Of a DNA stretch of 64,000 bases, positions 1 through 11,206 are shown one piece after another (within the stretch, counting starts at the first letter, position 1; each line of letters starts with the position of its first letter). The DNA lies in the NCBI GenBank assembly GCA_944990035.1, contig CALYLX010000111.1:186001-250000 (forward strand), read 5' to 3'. This DNA comes from Clitopilus passeckerianus (taxonomy: Eukaryota > Basidiomycota > Agaricomycetes > Agaricales > Entolomataceae). The position numbers were made by a program, and so were the translations under genes. The notes beneath the pieces are model-generated. The model searched no databases. It was not told where the DNA came from and saw nothing but the letters and a program-made list of their open reading frames with translations.

Positions 1-866
1 CGCCGGCTTCGGCAATGCAACAGAGGACGAGATGATTGAGTTATCAGAAGATAGTGCGACACTGCAGCTGTTATTTGCGTTCGTGTATCCAAGACATCAT
101 CCCGACCTGGAAGGTATCGACTTCGCGCTGCTTCTGAAAGTCGGAGACGCCGCAGAGAAATATCAAGTATTCGCTGCTGTAAACATTTGCAGGATCAGGA
201 TCAAGTACGTCGTCGGATATCAAAGTCAGGATTGCACCTAACTACAGCTTTCAAGGGAGAGCATCAGTATCTCTCCAATCGATGTCTTCATCCTCGGCTA
301 TAAGCATAGCTACCTCGATATCATAAGCCAAGGCATTTCCTACCTCCAAGATATACCGCTGGAAAAGGTTGTAGCCAAACTTCCTTTAGCAGTCATCCAA
401 TCATGGGTTAGGCTTCTTCTGATACTCTAGAAAGTACAGCTTCATAACACAGATTCATCCGCAGGTGATATACTACGAAAGTCGAAGATCCACAATAATG
501 CGAGCTTTCCTTTCAAAAGCCAGTTCATACGCGTACTCCACTGACACGTCCAGTGGATTTGGTTCCGGTCCATTTGGTTCTGGTCCATTTGGCCAACGAA
601 CCCACCCGGTCACGAATGGTCTGTCGGAACGTAGCTTGGCATATGCGATGAGGAGATTCTATGAGAAGAATCCTTGGACAACTTCGGTGGAGGGTCTGAA
701 AGTGGCATTGAAAGTGGCCTTCCACTTTCAAGAACCGGATTGCGGACCAGCTTTTGGTCGGGCTCCTGACCAACGAGCATCTGATCAGGTGGATGAAAAG
801 GCGACCGAGTTGTTCATTAGAAAGCTGGAAGACCAGCTGGCTACCCTGCCTGCCCTGGCTCTCTAG
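1..866 (+). CDS. BTB/POZ domain protein, copy 1 (5' truncated by window edge)
   Basis: The window opens inside exon 1 of a BTB/POZ protein. Reading from base 2 gives the second half of the BTB fold, with the family signatures ELSEDSATLQLL, FAFVYPRHHPDL and AEKYQVFAAVNIC. Exon 1 ends after AA at about 205 in phase 2 (donor GTACGT). Exon 2 runs from about 259 to 410 and carries the DVFILGYKHSYLD motif shared by every copy here. Exon 3 begins at 465 after a CAG acceptor and ends at a TAG at 864-866. BTB folds mediate dimerisation and often recruit CUL3 ligases, but the partner cannot be told from sequence. A Gly/Ser/Phe-rich stretch (GSGPFGSGPFGQ) in exon 3 is particular to this copy, which lacks the CxxC pair of copies 2, 3, 4 and 7. 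The start codon lies outside the window. Confidence 0.85.
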
Positions 867-1290
867 GCGCTGGAAGCAGCAGTGCTAAGTCAATCGAATC
901 TCCTGAAACCAGACTGCGATATTAAAATATGAGCTGTTTCCAATATTCATGAAAACGCAAATGCGGGAGTTAGACATTTGGCTCCGGGGCCCTCCAGCAA
1001 TTATCGTTCCACCTCTCCATCTCTTCAACCATATCCCGCCCATCATCTGGGAGAGGCGTGCGCAGGGTTTACGACCAGTCCTTCAACAAATCTACTAACA
1101 AGCCTGAAGGATATCGGTCTGCGCTAGAATATATGTAGCTTACCTAGCAATGTTTGCGATCATATTCCACCTCTGAACTTCATGGTAATGCTAGGCAAAC
1201 CGAATTTCCTCACGAGAATGATCACAACGAAATAAATGTCACAACTATCATACAAATAGGATCGACTTTCTCTCTCTCTCTATATGCAGA
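867..1290. other. intergenic, convergent 3' ends
   Basis: This stretch lies between the stop of BTB copy 1 and the stop of the convergent P450. A short CT-rich run sits at 1266-1284. I see no gene in it. Confidence 0.5.
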
Positions 1291-3356
1291 TTACAAATGC
1301 TCAATAACCTCCTCCATCTCTTTTGACCTAGGCACAATTTCGCAAGGGAAGTCCTTCGGGTGGCTAAATTCGCAAAATCAGCCATCCGCACTTGTCCGAA
1401 AGACCATAAGTATGAACTCACCAGAGGAAGGAGACGTGATATTCCTGCGTTGGCTTGATAACCTGTCCATTACTGTCCTTCTTCATGAGGAGATCGAAGC
1501 TCGTGAGGACGGACGCTACGCTGAGCAAGGCCACCGAGCGAGCGACGTGTCTTCCGGGGCACATTCTACACGAGGATATGTCAGAAATCAGACCATGGTG
1601 CAGAGGGGAACTACACGCTGGACATACCATCTACCAAAACCGAAGGCAATATCCTCCGGATTCCTGACTGTTGGGTCGAGTTGACCGTTCTTCAGGAACC
1701 GATCAGGTTTGAATTCAGAAGGTTCGGGATAGTCGTTCGAGTCTTGCAGCATGGCCCTGTCGTGACGAATATTAACGCACATTCCACTCTATTGACACAT
1801 GGAAGTGCTCACCATTGATTTGCAATAACGACGGTGTCTTTTGGGATGAGAGAGCCTTTGTATACATCGTCCGTAATGACTCTGTGGGGGACACCTATGG
1901 GGGTAACGGCCTTCCACCTATACCGACAAAATAGACTATCAGGCTCAGTCTAACCCCGGCGAATGAGAGCACATACCGAAGGGCCTCCATCCATACAGCA
2001 GTGAGATAAGGCAGGTCCATCACATCGTCGTGTTCTGGCAACCGTCCGCTCAAGACGGAGTCCAACTCATTCTGAAGCTTCTTCTGGACTTCGGGGTAGC
2101 ACACCAGTGCAAGGAAGAGTGTGCCCAGTGCGGACCAGGTGGTGTCAGCGGCGGCTGTAAACAGTAATAGGAAGGTCAGGCGTAATGCCAAACAGGGTGA
2201 GTCAAAAGACGGACCTTGGAATACCATAGCAGCTGTGTCTTTGAGCATCTCCAACTCGTGCTTCATGCTTCCTTCTTGTTCCCACTCTTGAAGAGCTTCG
2301 GATATAAACGAAGGTTCATAGTCCGAGCTTGCCTGCATGAGGCACCTCTAATCAGTACCTGAATTGAACGATAAAGTCGGTCCTTTGACTTACCATAGCA
2401 TTCCTCCCAACCTCAAACAGTTCCCCTCGCACCTCACTACACAGCTTCTTGCACGCACTGGCCTGTTTCTTGAAACCAGCTCCTGGCACCCAACCAGGAA
2501 TATGCTTCAGGAAGGGGAGAACATCGACGAGATACGCTCCGGCGCCAGCGATCTCACTCATAGCTTCGGCTGTTTTGGCGGAAAGGTCGATGTGTGGGTC
2601 ATCCACTGATCGGGGTTTGAGGCCATAAGTCATTGAGATTGCGATGGAGCAGACCATGCTTAGAGTGGGGTAATGAATACAAGCGGTCTAGGGGACAACA
2701 GCGAAGGACATACTGATGAAGGTGGTCAAGGAACTTGTCGGGCTTTTCCAGGGTGTGCTTCAATATTTGACGAGCGTAGAGTAGTTCTCGGGGCCGGTTG
2801 GAGGGCATGCTACCCATCCCGAAATGTTTCGTGAAAAGTCGGCGGGATGCTCTCCAGAAGTCGCCGTATTCACTGAAGGCGAAGAACATGTTGAAACCCG
2901 ACAGCTCGTGTGTCATTGTCGCAACTGGTCTAGGAGAAGCACGAGCGTCAGAAGGTGTTGCTGGGAGAAGGGGATGATTTCACGAACCTACTGGAATAAA
3001 TCCCGGATCTTTTCTCCAGCAGCTCCTGGGCTACATTGAAGGAGTTCAGAACAAGGATAGAGTTCCCCAAAGCGCTCATATGGATCATATCAGAATCTAG
3101 CGAAATCCCGAGCGTAAGCAGACCTTTGTAAGTTTAGGAGACCACCAGACTCACCATACTGTTTACTCATCGCCAAAAACTGCACCCAGTCCAAGCCGAG
3201 AGGCATGTTGTGGAGGTTATCGATTACAGGCAACTTCGGTGGCCCGGGAGGAAGCATCTTGACTTTTCTTCTCCATCGCACGAGTTTCCCAAGGAGGAAG
3301 ACAGCTACAATGCAGGAGAGCGTAGGCTTGATTGGCCAGGGACTGACGTCCGACAT
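1291..3356 (-). pseudogene. cytochrome P450, otherwise complete but with an in-frame stop at the haem-ligand junction
   Basis: Multi-exon class II P450, presumably ER-anchored. The first exon (ATG at 3356) has an N-terminal hydrophobic segment (SCIVAVFLLGKLV) and the proline hinge LPPGPP. Further exons carry the C-helix WRASRRLF, the I-helix AAADTTWS, ExxR as EALR, a PERF-like FKPDRF, and FGFGR at about 1640. The haem-Cys exon gives MCPGRHVARS, and a last small exon ends PRSKEMEEVIEHL with TAA at 1293-1291. The FGFGR exon ends AGA-TG at its GTATGT donor and the next exon starts A-ATG-TGC, so splicing makes TGA immediately before the Cys-ligand exon. The relic at 12.7-13.5 kb has AGA-AG|A at the same junction, so a single A-to-T change explains it. 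The gene is a pseudogene if that base is real and functional if it is a sequence error. The fold resembles fungal CYP5144/OMST-oxidoreductase-like monooxygenases, and the substrate is unknown. Confidence 0.75.
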
Positions 3357-4133
3357 GATGGTGGTACACTGGCAGGTCGGATGGACTGGTCAGATTTGGC
3401 GTACGTATCAGGTATGTATATACCACACTGTGTTCCTTGTGGCGACGTTGCCTCAACCCGTTCCGTATGCGACTATTCCATTAACGGGTGATCCACCAGA
3501 AAGAGCGTGCGAAGCGTGGAGCGCTTATAGTAGCTGTCTTTTGAAGACATCGTTGCGTAGAGAGCTTCTCCTGGCCCATGCTCCCGTACATTGAGACGAG
3601 CCCGAAAACTTCTCGCTCAACGTTTGCTACGTGTTTGTGGGACTAGATTGACACAGATGGCCCAACTCTCTTTCTGGGTTTCGGAAGTGGTTTAGGCGCC
3701 CATGCTGCACGCCTTTCCTTGCGCCCGCCTGATGCTGTCTGGTGTGTCACTGTCAAGCATGTCAAGAATCAAGATTGTTGTTAGAAACGAAGCCGGAGAA
3801 GGTGGTCGGCAAACAACAAGAATCCCGGAGAATGGCGAGCCCCACTCGGTGATCAGTGTATTGACCGCACATTACTCGGCGTATTCTGAAATTCAGAAGC
3901 TGTTTTTGACCATGAAGGAGCTGAACTACCGCGTCGCCGCTATATGGCCTTTCAACGTTATCCCTGGCGGTGATCTGGTCAAAATCCTGGCAAGGACATC
4001 GAGGAGTGATCTTCACAATCAACCAGCGTCAATCCGCAATCGATGACGCTCCTTGTGACGATAACTCACAAAGGCCCAGGTGCTCAATCTCTCTTCGTAC
4101 CTAACCTTCTCTCAAGACTATCGTACTGAGTCC
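3357..4133. other. divergent intergenic region
   Basis: This is the shared upstream region of the P450 (minus) and BTB copy 2 (plus), about 780 bp long. An open frame at 3702-4046 has no recognisable motif and is probably chance. No clear TATA box was identified. Confidence 0.4.
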
Positions 4134-5129
4134 ATGGCTACTAGACCTAGTCAGTCCTTGGCACTTTCCCCAAACTGTGAATTCACGATTTCCTTGCTTG
4201 AAGTATCAGGCCACTGACATTGACAATTCCAGATTGCGAACCGGATGCAGATGTCACCCTTATGTCCAGTGACAACATCCTCTTCAAGGTCCATTCTCGG
4301 CATTTAACCACTGGGGCGAGAGCATTTCCGCCAATGGAGGTGAAGCCTGTTGAAGGGGAAGTGACTGCTCTGGAAGAGAACAGTGAAACGCTAGAGATCC
4401 TACTTGCCTTCCTCCGCTCACGACGCCATCCCGACCTGAAATTTACGCCTTTCGAAGTATTGAAACAAGTCGCTGAAGCCTCAGAGAAGTACGATGTATT
4501 TGCAGCTGTGAACATCTGTAAAATCCGCATGGAGTAGGTCGTATTTTGTCAGACGCGTCTTGGAGGTCTACTGACGCTGGGGAATCAGGGCATCCGTCTC
4601 AACTCATCCATTTGATGTGTTCATGTATGCTTTTAAACACGACTACCGAGAGCTCCTTGACGAAGCCGCACCCTTGCTTGTTTCGAAGCCGTTGACGGGA
4701 TTTGTTGACCTCTTACCGGCGGAGTTAATTCTGCCCTGGGTGAGCCTCCTCAAGGCTGTCTAGCTTTAAACAATCTCATTGGCATTTCAGATCCGATATC
4801 ATGAGCGATTTCACAAGACCGTACGCGCATCATTTACGATGAACGCTCCTTTCCAGCAGGGACGTTCCTTTAGAAATTGGACTACGGTTGAAGAACCGTG
4901 TTCACACTACTGCCTGCTTTGCCAAGAAGTCATGGGCACGTCTATGCGCGCCTTCTACAAGTCGGAAGCATGCTGGACGTCTACTGAATCTCTGCTCGGG
5001 GCAGTCAAAAACGCATTCACAAATGCAGGGAGAGGAAAAGATTCACATGTGTTTGAAAGGTTCAAAGTACAGTTACTCGAAAACTTGGGTTCGATTCCAT
5101 TATTTCATACATTTGTATATTCAAATTGA
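4134..5129 (+). CDS. BTB/POZ domain protein, copy 2
   Basis: Four-exon BTB gene. A short first exon (ATG at 4134, MATRPSQSLALSPN) ends in phase 1 at a GTGAATTC donor. The BTB exon (about 4231-4536) reads CEPDADVTLMSSDNILFKVH, then NSETLEILLAFL, RRHPDL and EKYDVFAAVNIC. Exon 3 (about 4590-4738) gives HPFDVFMYAFKHDYRELLDE up to PW. The last exon (about 4791-5129) has a CLLC pair, the FYKSE.CWTSTESL block and the terminal SIPLFHTFVY motif. It heads a tandem row of three similar genes spaced about 320 bp apart, so local duplication is the simplest origin. BTB proteins are usually adaptors for ubiquitin ligases or transcription complexes, and the specific role here is not known. Confidence 0.85.
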
Positions 5130-5455
5130 TAAACTGTTGAATGTCAAATCACAATCTCTAGCCAAGTTTGTAGCAATAGTGCCACATGCCGATCGTATTG
5201 AGTGAATGACTGTGTAAACGTTGAATTCTCCGCATTCTGATTCCTAGTGACTCACGCCTCAAGGTGTATTTTTGAGAAGACTCAACGAGAAGTAAGGCTG
5301 ACTAGGGTGAGTACGTCATAGTGATCTTAGCACCCAATTCCGACTTACGCGTTCGACGCCAATCTGCCCCGGCCCGCAGTGAGACAACCACACCCACCCC
5401 CCCTACCCGACCGCCACCCAGGTACCCAAGGGGCGTATCTGCACCAAGTTTTGTC

Positions 5456-6451
5456 ATGGCTACTTCGCCTAGTCGGTCTTCAGCAATTTCCCCAAACTGT
5501 GAGTTGACAATTTCCTCGCATGAAGGAAGAATGAAGCATCCGGCCTCTGACATACACGACTTCAGTCTGCGAAGCAAATGCAGATGTTACACTCCAGTCC
5601 AGCGATAACGTTCTGTTCAAAGTACATTCCCGGCAATTGGCTGCGACAACTGGGGCCTTTCCTCCGATTGAAGTGAAACCGACCGAGAACGAAATCACGT
5701 CTCTCGAAGAGAACAGCGAGACCCTCGACCTCTTACTAAGCTTCTTCTATCCGCGCCGTCATCCCACTCTAAAATCAACTCCATTTGAACTGCTAAAACA
5801 AGTCGCTGAAGCTGCAGAGAAGTACGAGGTATTCGCTGCCATAAATATCTGCCAAGTCAGGATGGAGTATGTCGTTAATATTCCCGAAGACCCATTAGAA
5901 AGCCCTACTGACGATGCTCGCGAGACAGGTCTTCTGTCTCGACGCATCCTTATGACGTATTCCTGTATGCGTTCAAACACGACTATCGCGAGCTGCTGGA
6001 CGATGCTGCTCCATGGCTTGTGTCGAAACCGTTGACGGGATTCATTGACTCCTTGCCATCGGAACTAGTGCTACCCTGGGTGAGTACTTCTTCTTTTGGC
6101 ATGCGTGCTAGCATATAACCATGCCCGTCCTAGGTGAAATACCATGAACAATTTCACAAGGCTGTGTTTGAATCGTTTGTCGAGTTTAAGCACTCTTCTT
6201 TGAAGACAAATAAGCCTTCAACTCGATGCGCAAACTGCCCTCAAGCCATGAGCCTGAATATATATAATTTCTATCGATCTCTAGGACGATGGTCCTCTTC
6301 AGAATCCTTGATCGAGGCGGTGAAGAAAGCCTATGTATACCAGGCGGATCATAGTTTTACCGATATTGAGACGCAGCTCCGCCAGAATTTGAAGGGTATT
6401 CCGCCATTCCATACCTTTGTGTATCCCCCCGGCGGCGATAGTACTCAGTGA
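5456..6451 (+). CDS. BTB/POZ domain protein, copy 3
   Basis: Same exon plan as copy 2. The first exon (ATG at 5456, MATSPSRSSAISPN) is joined in phase 1 to the BTB exon (about 5566-5866), which reads SSDNVLFKVHSRQL, ENSETLDLLLSF, RRHPTL and EKYEVFAAINIC. Exon 3 (about 5930-6078) reads HPYDVFLYAFKHDYRELLD. Exon 4 (from about 6135) has a CANC pair and GIPPFHTFVY before the TGA at 6449-6451. The start follows the conserved first-exon pattern MxxxPSxSxxxSPN shared with copies 2 and 4. It shows no disruption. Closest relatives in the window are copies 2 and 4. Confidence 0.85.
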
Positions 6452-6770
6452 CTTGACGCAACTACGGTGGACACAATGTATCCTATGTCGGCTGAAATGT
6501 ATATGAATTTGACATTCTTGAGATATCGCCGAAACCCCCATCAAAGACACCAGCGACTTGCTCGAGTCGACTGCGCCCCACGACCTGAGACGTTTGTTCA
6601 AGATGCTCTGGCAGTCATTGGGAGGTGCATCTAGAATCGCCATGAAACAGTTCGTCAAAGGAGGAGCAAGGTACAATTGATATGAGCGGTGACTTCTGAC
6701 TTTCCGAGACAAACCACGCTAGGGGCTAGGTCTTCCTTGTCTTCTAACAACCATTCGAAAGACAGCAAAT

Positions 6771-7761
6771 ATGGTTACTCAAGCCAGTCCATCGTCAGGA
6801 ATCTCCCCAAACTGTGAGTTCTCGGGCTGTGCACTGCACTTCATATCAGTTCTCTGAGTACACCTCGCTAGTTTGCGACGCAGACGCAGATGTCGGCATG
6901 ATGTCGAGTGACAACGTTCTCTTCAAGGTTCATTCTCGACAGCTACTAGCCAATGCTGGGGCGTTTCCACCGATCGAGATAAAGCCTACCGTAAACGAAG
7001 TCACCACACTCGAAGAGACTAGTGAGACGCTAGAACTTCTACTTTCCTTCATCAACCCGCGCCGGCACCCCAACCTGAAATCCACCCCGTTCGAAATGTT
7101 GAAAGATGTCACAGAAGCTGCTGAGAAGTACGAGATATTCTCTGCGGTAAACATATGTAATCTCAGGATGGAGTGAGTTCTTTGAAGATACAGTATGATT
7201 CCGTACTAATATTGATGAAATAGGGCATCGGTGTCAGAGCACCCATACGACGTGTTTATTTACGCCTATAAACACGACTATCGCGACCTTCTTGATTCAG
7301 CGGCTCCCTTACTAGTATCCAAACCGTTGTCGGAACTTCTGGAGCTTCTACCAGAGGGTCTAATTAAACCCTGGGTACATCTCAACAAAAATATGTTAAT
7401 TCTTTTACTGAGTTATTATCATCGTAGACCCGGTACCACGAACGATTCCACCAGACTGTACTTTCATCGTTTGTTCAAGGTGATTTCAGCTCCTGCTCTA
7501 GCTGCCACGGCCGGCAAGAGTGGGGCCCAAAGTTTTGCTCTGAAGGCCGCCGAATCTTAGCCGTCGTCACGTTCGACTTCTATGGCTTGACCAATGGTTG
7601 GTCTTCTCCCGATTCCTTGGTGAGCGCTCTCAAAAAAATCTTCGAGAGGAACGTTAGGAAGGAGAAACATAACTTTGAGGCCTTTGAACCACGACTTCAA
7701 GAGAAGCTGAAATCGATCCCGCGGTTCCAAACATTCGTTTACCCCTCTGACAGTAACTAGC
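6771..7761 (+). CDS. BTB/POZ domain protein, copy 4
   Basis: Third member of the tandem row. ATG at 6771 gives MVTQASPSSGISPN, joined after an intron to the BTB exon (about 6871-7174), which has MMSSDNVLFKVHSRQL, ETSETLELLLSF, RRHPNL and EKYEIFSAVNIC. Exon 3 spans about 7223-7373 (HPYDVFIYAYKHDYRDLLD). In the last exon (about 7429-7761) the coding frame runs through a CSSC pair, the FYGLTNGWSSPDSL block and SIPRFQTFVYPSDSN to a TAG at 7759-7761. An overlapping reading frame that stops at 7560 is not the coding frame. The copy is intact as far as can be read. Confidence 0.85.
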
Positions 7762-8432
7762 TTGAATCTACGCAGCTGTAGTAGGTACAACGCACTTTAG
7801 ATGGCATAACTTCGAGGCGCATATGGCAGGCATACTTTATTCATCTTCCGTGAGCAGCCTGGCTTGATGCCCCCACCATGTTGAGATCACTGTAGGCTGC
7901 TTATGGGAGACCCTCGTTATCCGGGGTTTACGGATGGGGCCAAAGACGGCGGGATACAGGTCCAAGCTTTACGCGTACGAGTGTGTAAATCGAGGGTGCA
8001 GTATTACATCTCTGAGTATCCGGAATGGTTAAGGTTAGACTAGGCCTTGCGCAACAAATAACGTAAAAGTTCGTAGCGTTATGCGCGGAGGTCAAGGGCC
8101 GATCTCAATGACGTCATGGAGATCTTCGCAACCCATACAGTACGCATCTGATAACAATTTGCTTCCGTTTGCTTCCGTCAAACCGTGATCTCGACATTGA
8201 ACCACTCAAATCCGAGCATCCGTTTACGGGCGCAAATTGCCGGAAATGCCATTCCCCGTGGATATAGGAACCCTCGGACGTCGTTCTGAAAGTTGGATTC
8301 GAACCCTGACCAGGACCGGAGAACCTGAAGTATTTTCAAGATTTTCATTCCACCATTTCATACATTTGTATACCCTTCCAGCAGTAGCTAGTACTTGTGA
8401 ATCTAATTTCGTGGATAACAACGTATAGGGTA
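7762..8432. other. intergenic with a dispersed repeat and a possible BTB 3' remnant
   Basis: No gene of its own. It contains a palindromic TGACGTCA site at 8109-8116 and a segment at about 8165-8345 that is repeated at 12.18-12.42 kb. Near 8350-8375 there is a short stretch resembling the 3' end of the BTB genes (it reads like FHxFxY), possibly a remnant of a lost copy. Confidence 0.4.
8165..8345. repeat. dispersed repeat, copy A
   Basis: This segment aligns by eye with 12,180-12,420. Shared blocks include TGAACCACTCAAATC, ACGGGCGCAAA and ACCAGGAC. A TGACGTCA palindrome lies about 50 bp upstream here and about 60 bp upstream in the other copy. The two copies flank the kinase gene in direct orientation. 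It may be an old duplicated promoter or an unrecognised small mobile element. Confidence 0.6.
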
Positions 8433-11206
8433 TCATATGTCGACAAAGAGAACCTGAAACCACATGCCAAGAAGAATCGGAATTGAAAAGCCAAAAATGA
8501 GTTTGATGATCATAACCCTTCTGCTCGCGTTGAGGGCTGGCTGTGTGATCGGAGACGAATGTGCTATGACTGCATCTCTCCGATTAGTTCGTACTTGAAT
8601 CCATCTCTTAATATCACAAATGGTTGGTCTCTGTACTGGATCCTTGTTCCAGCAACTAGAGATAAGATCCCACAATGCTTCGCTCAACCCTAACCTCCAG
8701 GCAGGGTGGTTATCGCAGGGTCTCGATGGTGTCTGTCCACGATACTTGGCTAGAATAACGCTGTGATCCAACTTGAGCTCTGGGAAGGGCTTTAAACCTG
8801 TGAAAACCTTATCCGCGATCAGACTTCGACTTGAACGAGCAAAGAGAGATGTCTTATATACCTCGTAAAACGTGCATGCCAAAGCGTAGATATCGCTCTC
8901 CCTGCTGTTATGCTGATCGTTGTCGTACAGCTCAGGAGCCATCCAGCGTATGTTCCCACCTCTGGACGCCGCCGAGGATTGGGTGGACCAATGCGGTATG
9001 CTCCTATCGGAGACTGATGCCACATCGAAGCCAGCAAGAAGTGCCCGTCCAGCTCCACTGATTAGAATGTTCGACTGGGGTGAAGGGTAAGTTGATATAC
9101 TGATCGACGTGCGGAATAATGACTTACTCCCCTCAGGTCCCCGTGCACAATACCCTGAGAGTGCAAGTAGTTTAGACCGCTCACAGCGTTGTGGATCTAG
9201 ACAGTTCCAGAGATAGGTTCAGATGGATTGCTGAGACATTTAAAATCAGGTGGCTAAACGTACCAGTAAGAGCCGATCTGCATCTGGATACTTATGCAGA
9301 TATTCGACTATGTTCCCATTTTCCATCCACGGGGATACCAGACAAGGCTTCTCATCGATCTCGCAGACCCCATAAAAGTGAAGTACGTTCTCGTGTGACA
9401 GCTGCCTCCATAAAATCGCTTCACGTGCATAGGCCTATTAATTCATGCCGTTCAGCCAGACGACCGATGATCAGAAGGCGGCCGTACCTTCATGACTGGG
9501 CCAATGTCCGACTCAGATAAACCTTTAGTACCTTCAAGCACACACGTCCATCCCTATACACGCCTTGGAATACCTCCGCGGTTGCACTATGCGATATGGG
9601 TGTTCGGCTGGACCGCTTTACGTCTTGGAGGTGATAGGACGCTGGGAACAGCCTGTTCCTCGCTGCAATTCTCTGCATTGCAACAATGATTTTGCGCCAT
9701 GTTGAGGCTTCCGAGGGCGTATCAGAAACCACCTGGAATGATCATGCATGAGCGGCAGGTAGAGTAGTTCACAACCCGAGCCACGCGTGTTACCTGTTCA
9801 AAATTGTTCAAGATTCTCTGTGCGCAGTTCCCACCCCTCCAAAGCAACTTTTTGTATCGTGATACGTCATCCAACTGGTCTATAAAATCTGCCGCTCCTG
9901 TATCATCCCTTCGTTCCATAATCTGATACACCCGCTCCCCGATCGTAGGTATAGGTGGCCGGCGTCGCGGGTCTTGATTCCAGCAGTCGGACATAAGCTC
10001 CCATAGCTCGGCGGTGAGCCCCGCTCTGATCCAGGCAGCGTCATCATCTGCCGGCTGAGATGGCGTCCTGCCGTGGTGTTTGGCCAGAATCACCCTTAGA
10101 TCCCGTCGAATCTCCACGAAGGGTATTCTGCCGGTGAAGATCTTGTAAAAGGAGAGGCGGTGAGTGCGCGTTTTCCCAGGAAAGTGTCAGACTCGGAATT
10201 TACTTCGTAAAAAGTACAGCCCCATGCGTAAATATCGCTCGCCTTCGTGTTGCGAATATTGTCATCGAGTAGTTCTGGCGCCATCCAACGAGTGGTCCCC
10301 CCTCTCACCTCCTCCGAGCTTGAAGACTGGGTAGACACGCTAGGATCGGATATCAATGACAAACCAAAGTCCGCGAGACGAGCATTTCTGGCTTTGTCGA
10401 CAAGAACATTCACCTGAAAGGTACGTCAGTAATCACACGGTTCTATGAGTCTAAAACTGGCTCACAGCTTTGAGATCGCTGTGGACGATACTATGCGAAT
10501 GCAAGTAGTCCAGTCCGCTTGCGATGTTCTGAATCTTCGGGCCGGGATTTAGGTCACGGTTCGTGTAAGAAAACAAGAAGTCAGACCAGTAGAAGTCGAC
10601 CCGCTGTGGGATGTTCGGTTAAGAACTCCCTAACATTCCCATATTCCATCCAAGGGGAAACTAGGCAAGGTCGTTCGTCGATTTGATATATCCCGTAGAA
10701 CGGCAGAACGTTCTCATGGGACAATTGACTCCATAAGATCACTTCGCTTGCATATGCCTATTTTGAGAAAATATTTTTAGGTGAAGTCGACTTCCAACTA
10801 CTAGATGACTCTGCATTACCTTCATAACCCGATGAGGATCTGATGTTTGAGACACCTTGATCACCTTTAAGCATACATTTTCTCCCATGTATCTCCCTCG
10901 AAAGACGTCCCCGAAATGACCACGACGGACGGGCCGGATGCTCTGAGCATAATCATACTGGACACCGTGAAGTTGATATAGGGACGGGAATAAGCCAGTT
11001 CTGGCGGCCAACCGTTGCATTTTAACAACCGCCTGTCTCCATTCTGGGGCATGGAGGGCGCTACCTGCCACTGTCTGAAGAACCACGTCAGCAACTTTCG
11101 TCATCTGCGATGTATGACGTGTATTCACCTGCTGTAGGCGATTCAATGTTTCCTGCACGTAAACCCTTCTATCCTTGATTAGTCGAAAGGGTGGCCTCGC
11201 TTCCAT
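8433..11206 (-). CDS. tandem kinase-pseudokinase protein with C-terminal membrane segment (proposed single gene)
   Basis: Two TKL-type kinase domains lie head to tail. Domain 1 (11206 to about 9785) starts at ATG 11206. It has a glycine loop GHFGDVF, the lysine in VCLKVIKV, catalytic loop HSDLKAVNVLV, intact DFG (LADFGL), RWMAPEL, and WNQDPRRRPP at the end of the lobe. Domain 2 (about 9727 to 8550) repeats the same order: VCLKVLKV, SPWMENGNIVEYL, HGDLRGSNILI, RWMAPEL and CWNKDPVQRP. It has a glycine-poor loop, GFD in place of DFG, and a final hydrophobic helix (IFGFSIPILLGMWF) before the stop at 8433. The domains join through a 61-nt GT..AG intron (about 9788-9728) that keeps frame. Domain 2 has no ATG upstream of its conserved WRK..VAMQR leader, and only about 45 nt would separate two genes. 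Further small introns interrupt both halves. I infer one membrane-anchored signalling protein. Two adjacent genes is the alternative. Confidence 0.7.

Noticed and set aside
5300..5420. Pro/Arg-rich coding extension upstream of BTB copy 3 (frame open from 5,321)
   Set aside because: The conserved short first exon of copies 2 and 4 starts at the equivalent of 5,456. The upstream C-rich stretch is more likely promoter or leader.
9490..9732. Second kinase domain as a separate gene starting at 9,732
   Set aside because: The codon at 9,732 is GTG, not ATG, and the frame upstream is closed by TGA. The first ATG (9,678) is inside the conserved leader, and there is too little space after the first kinase's stop.
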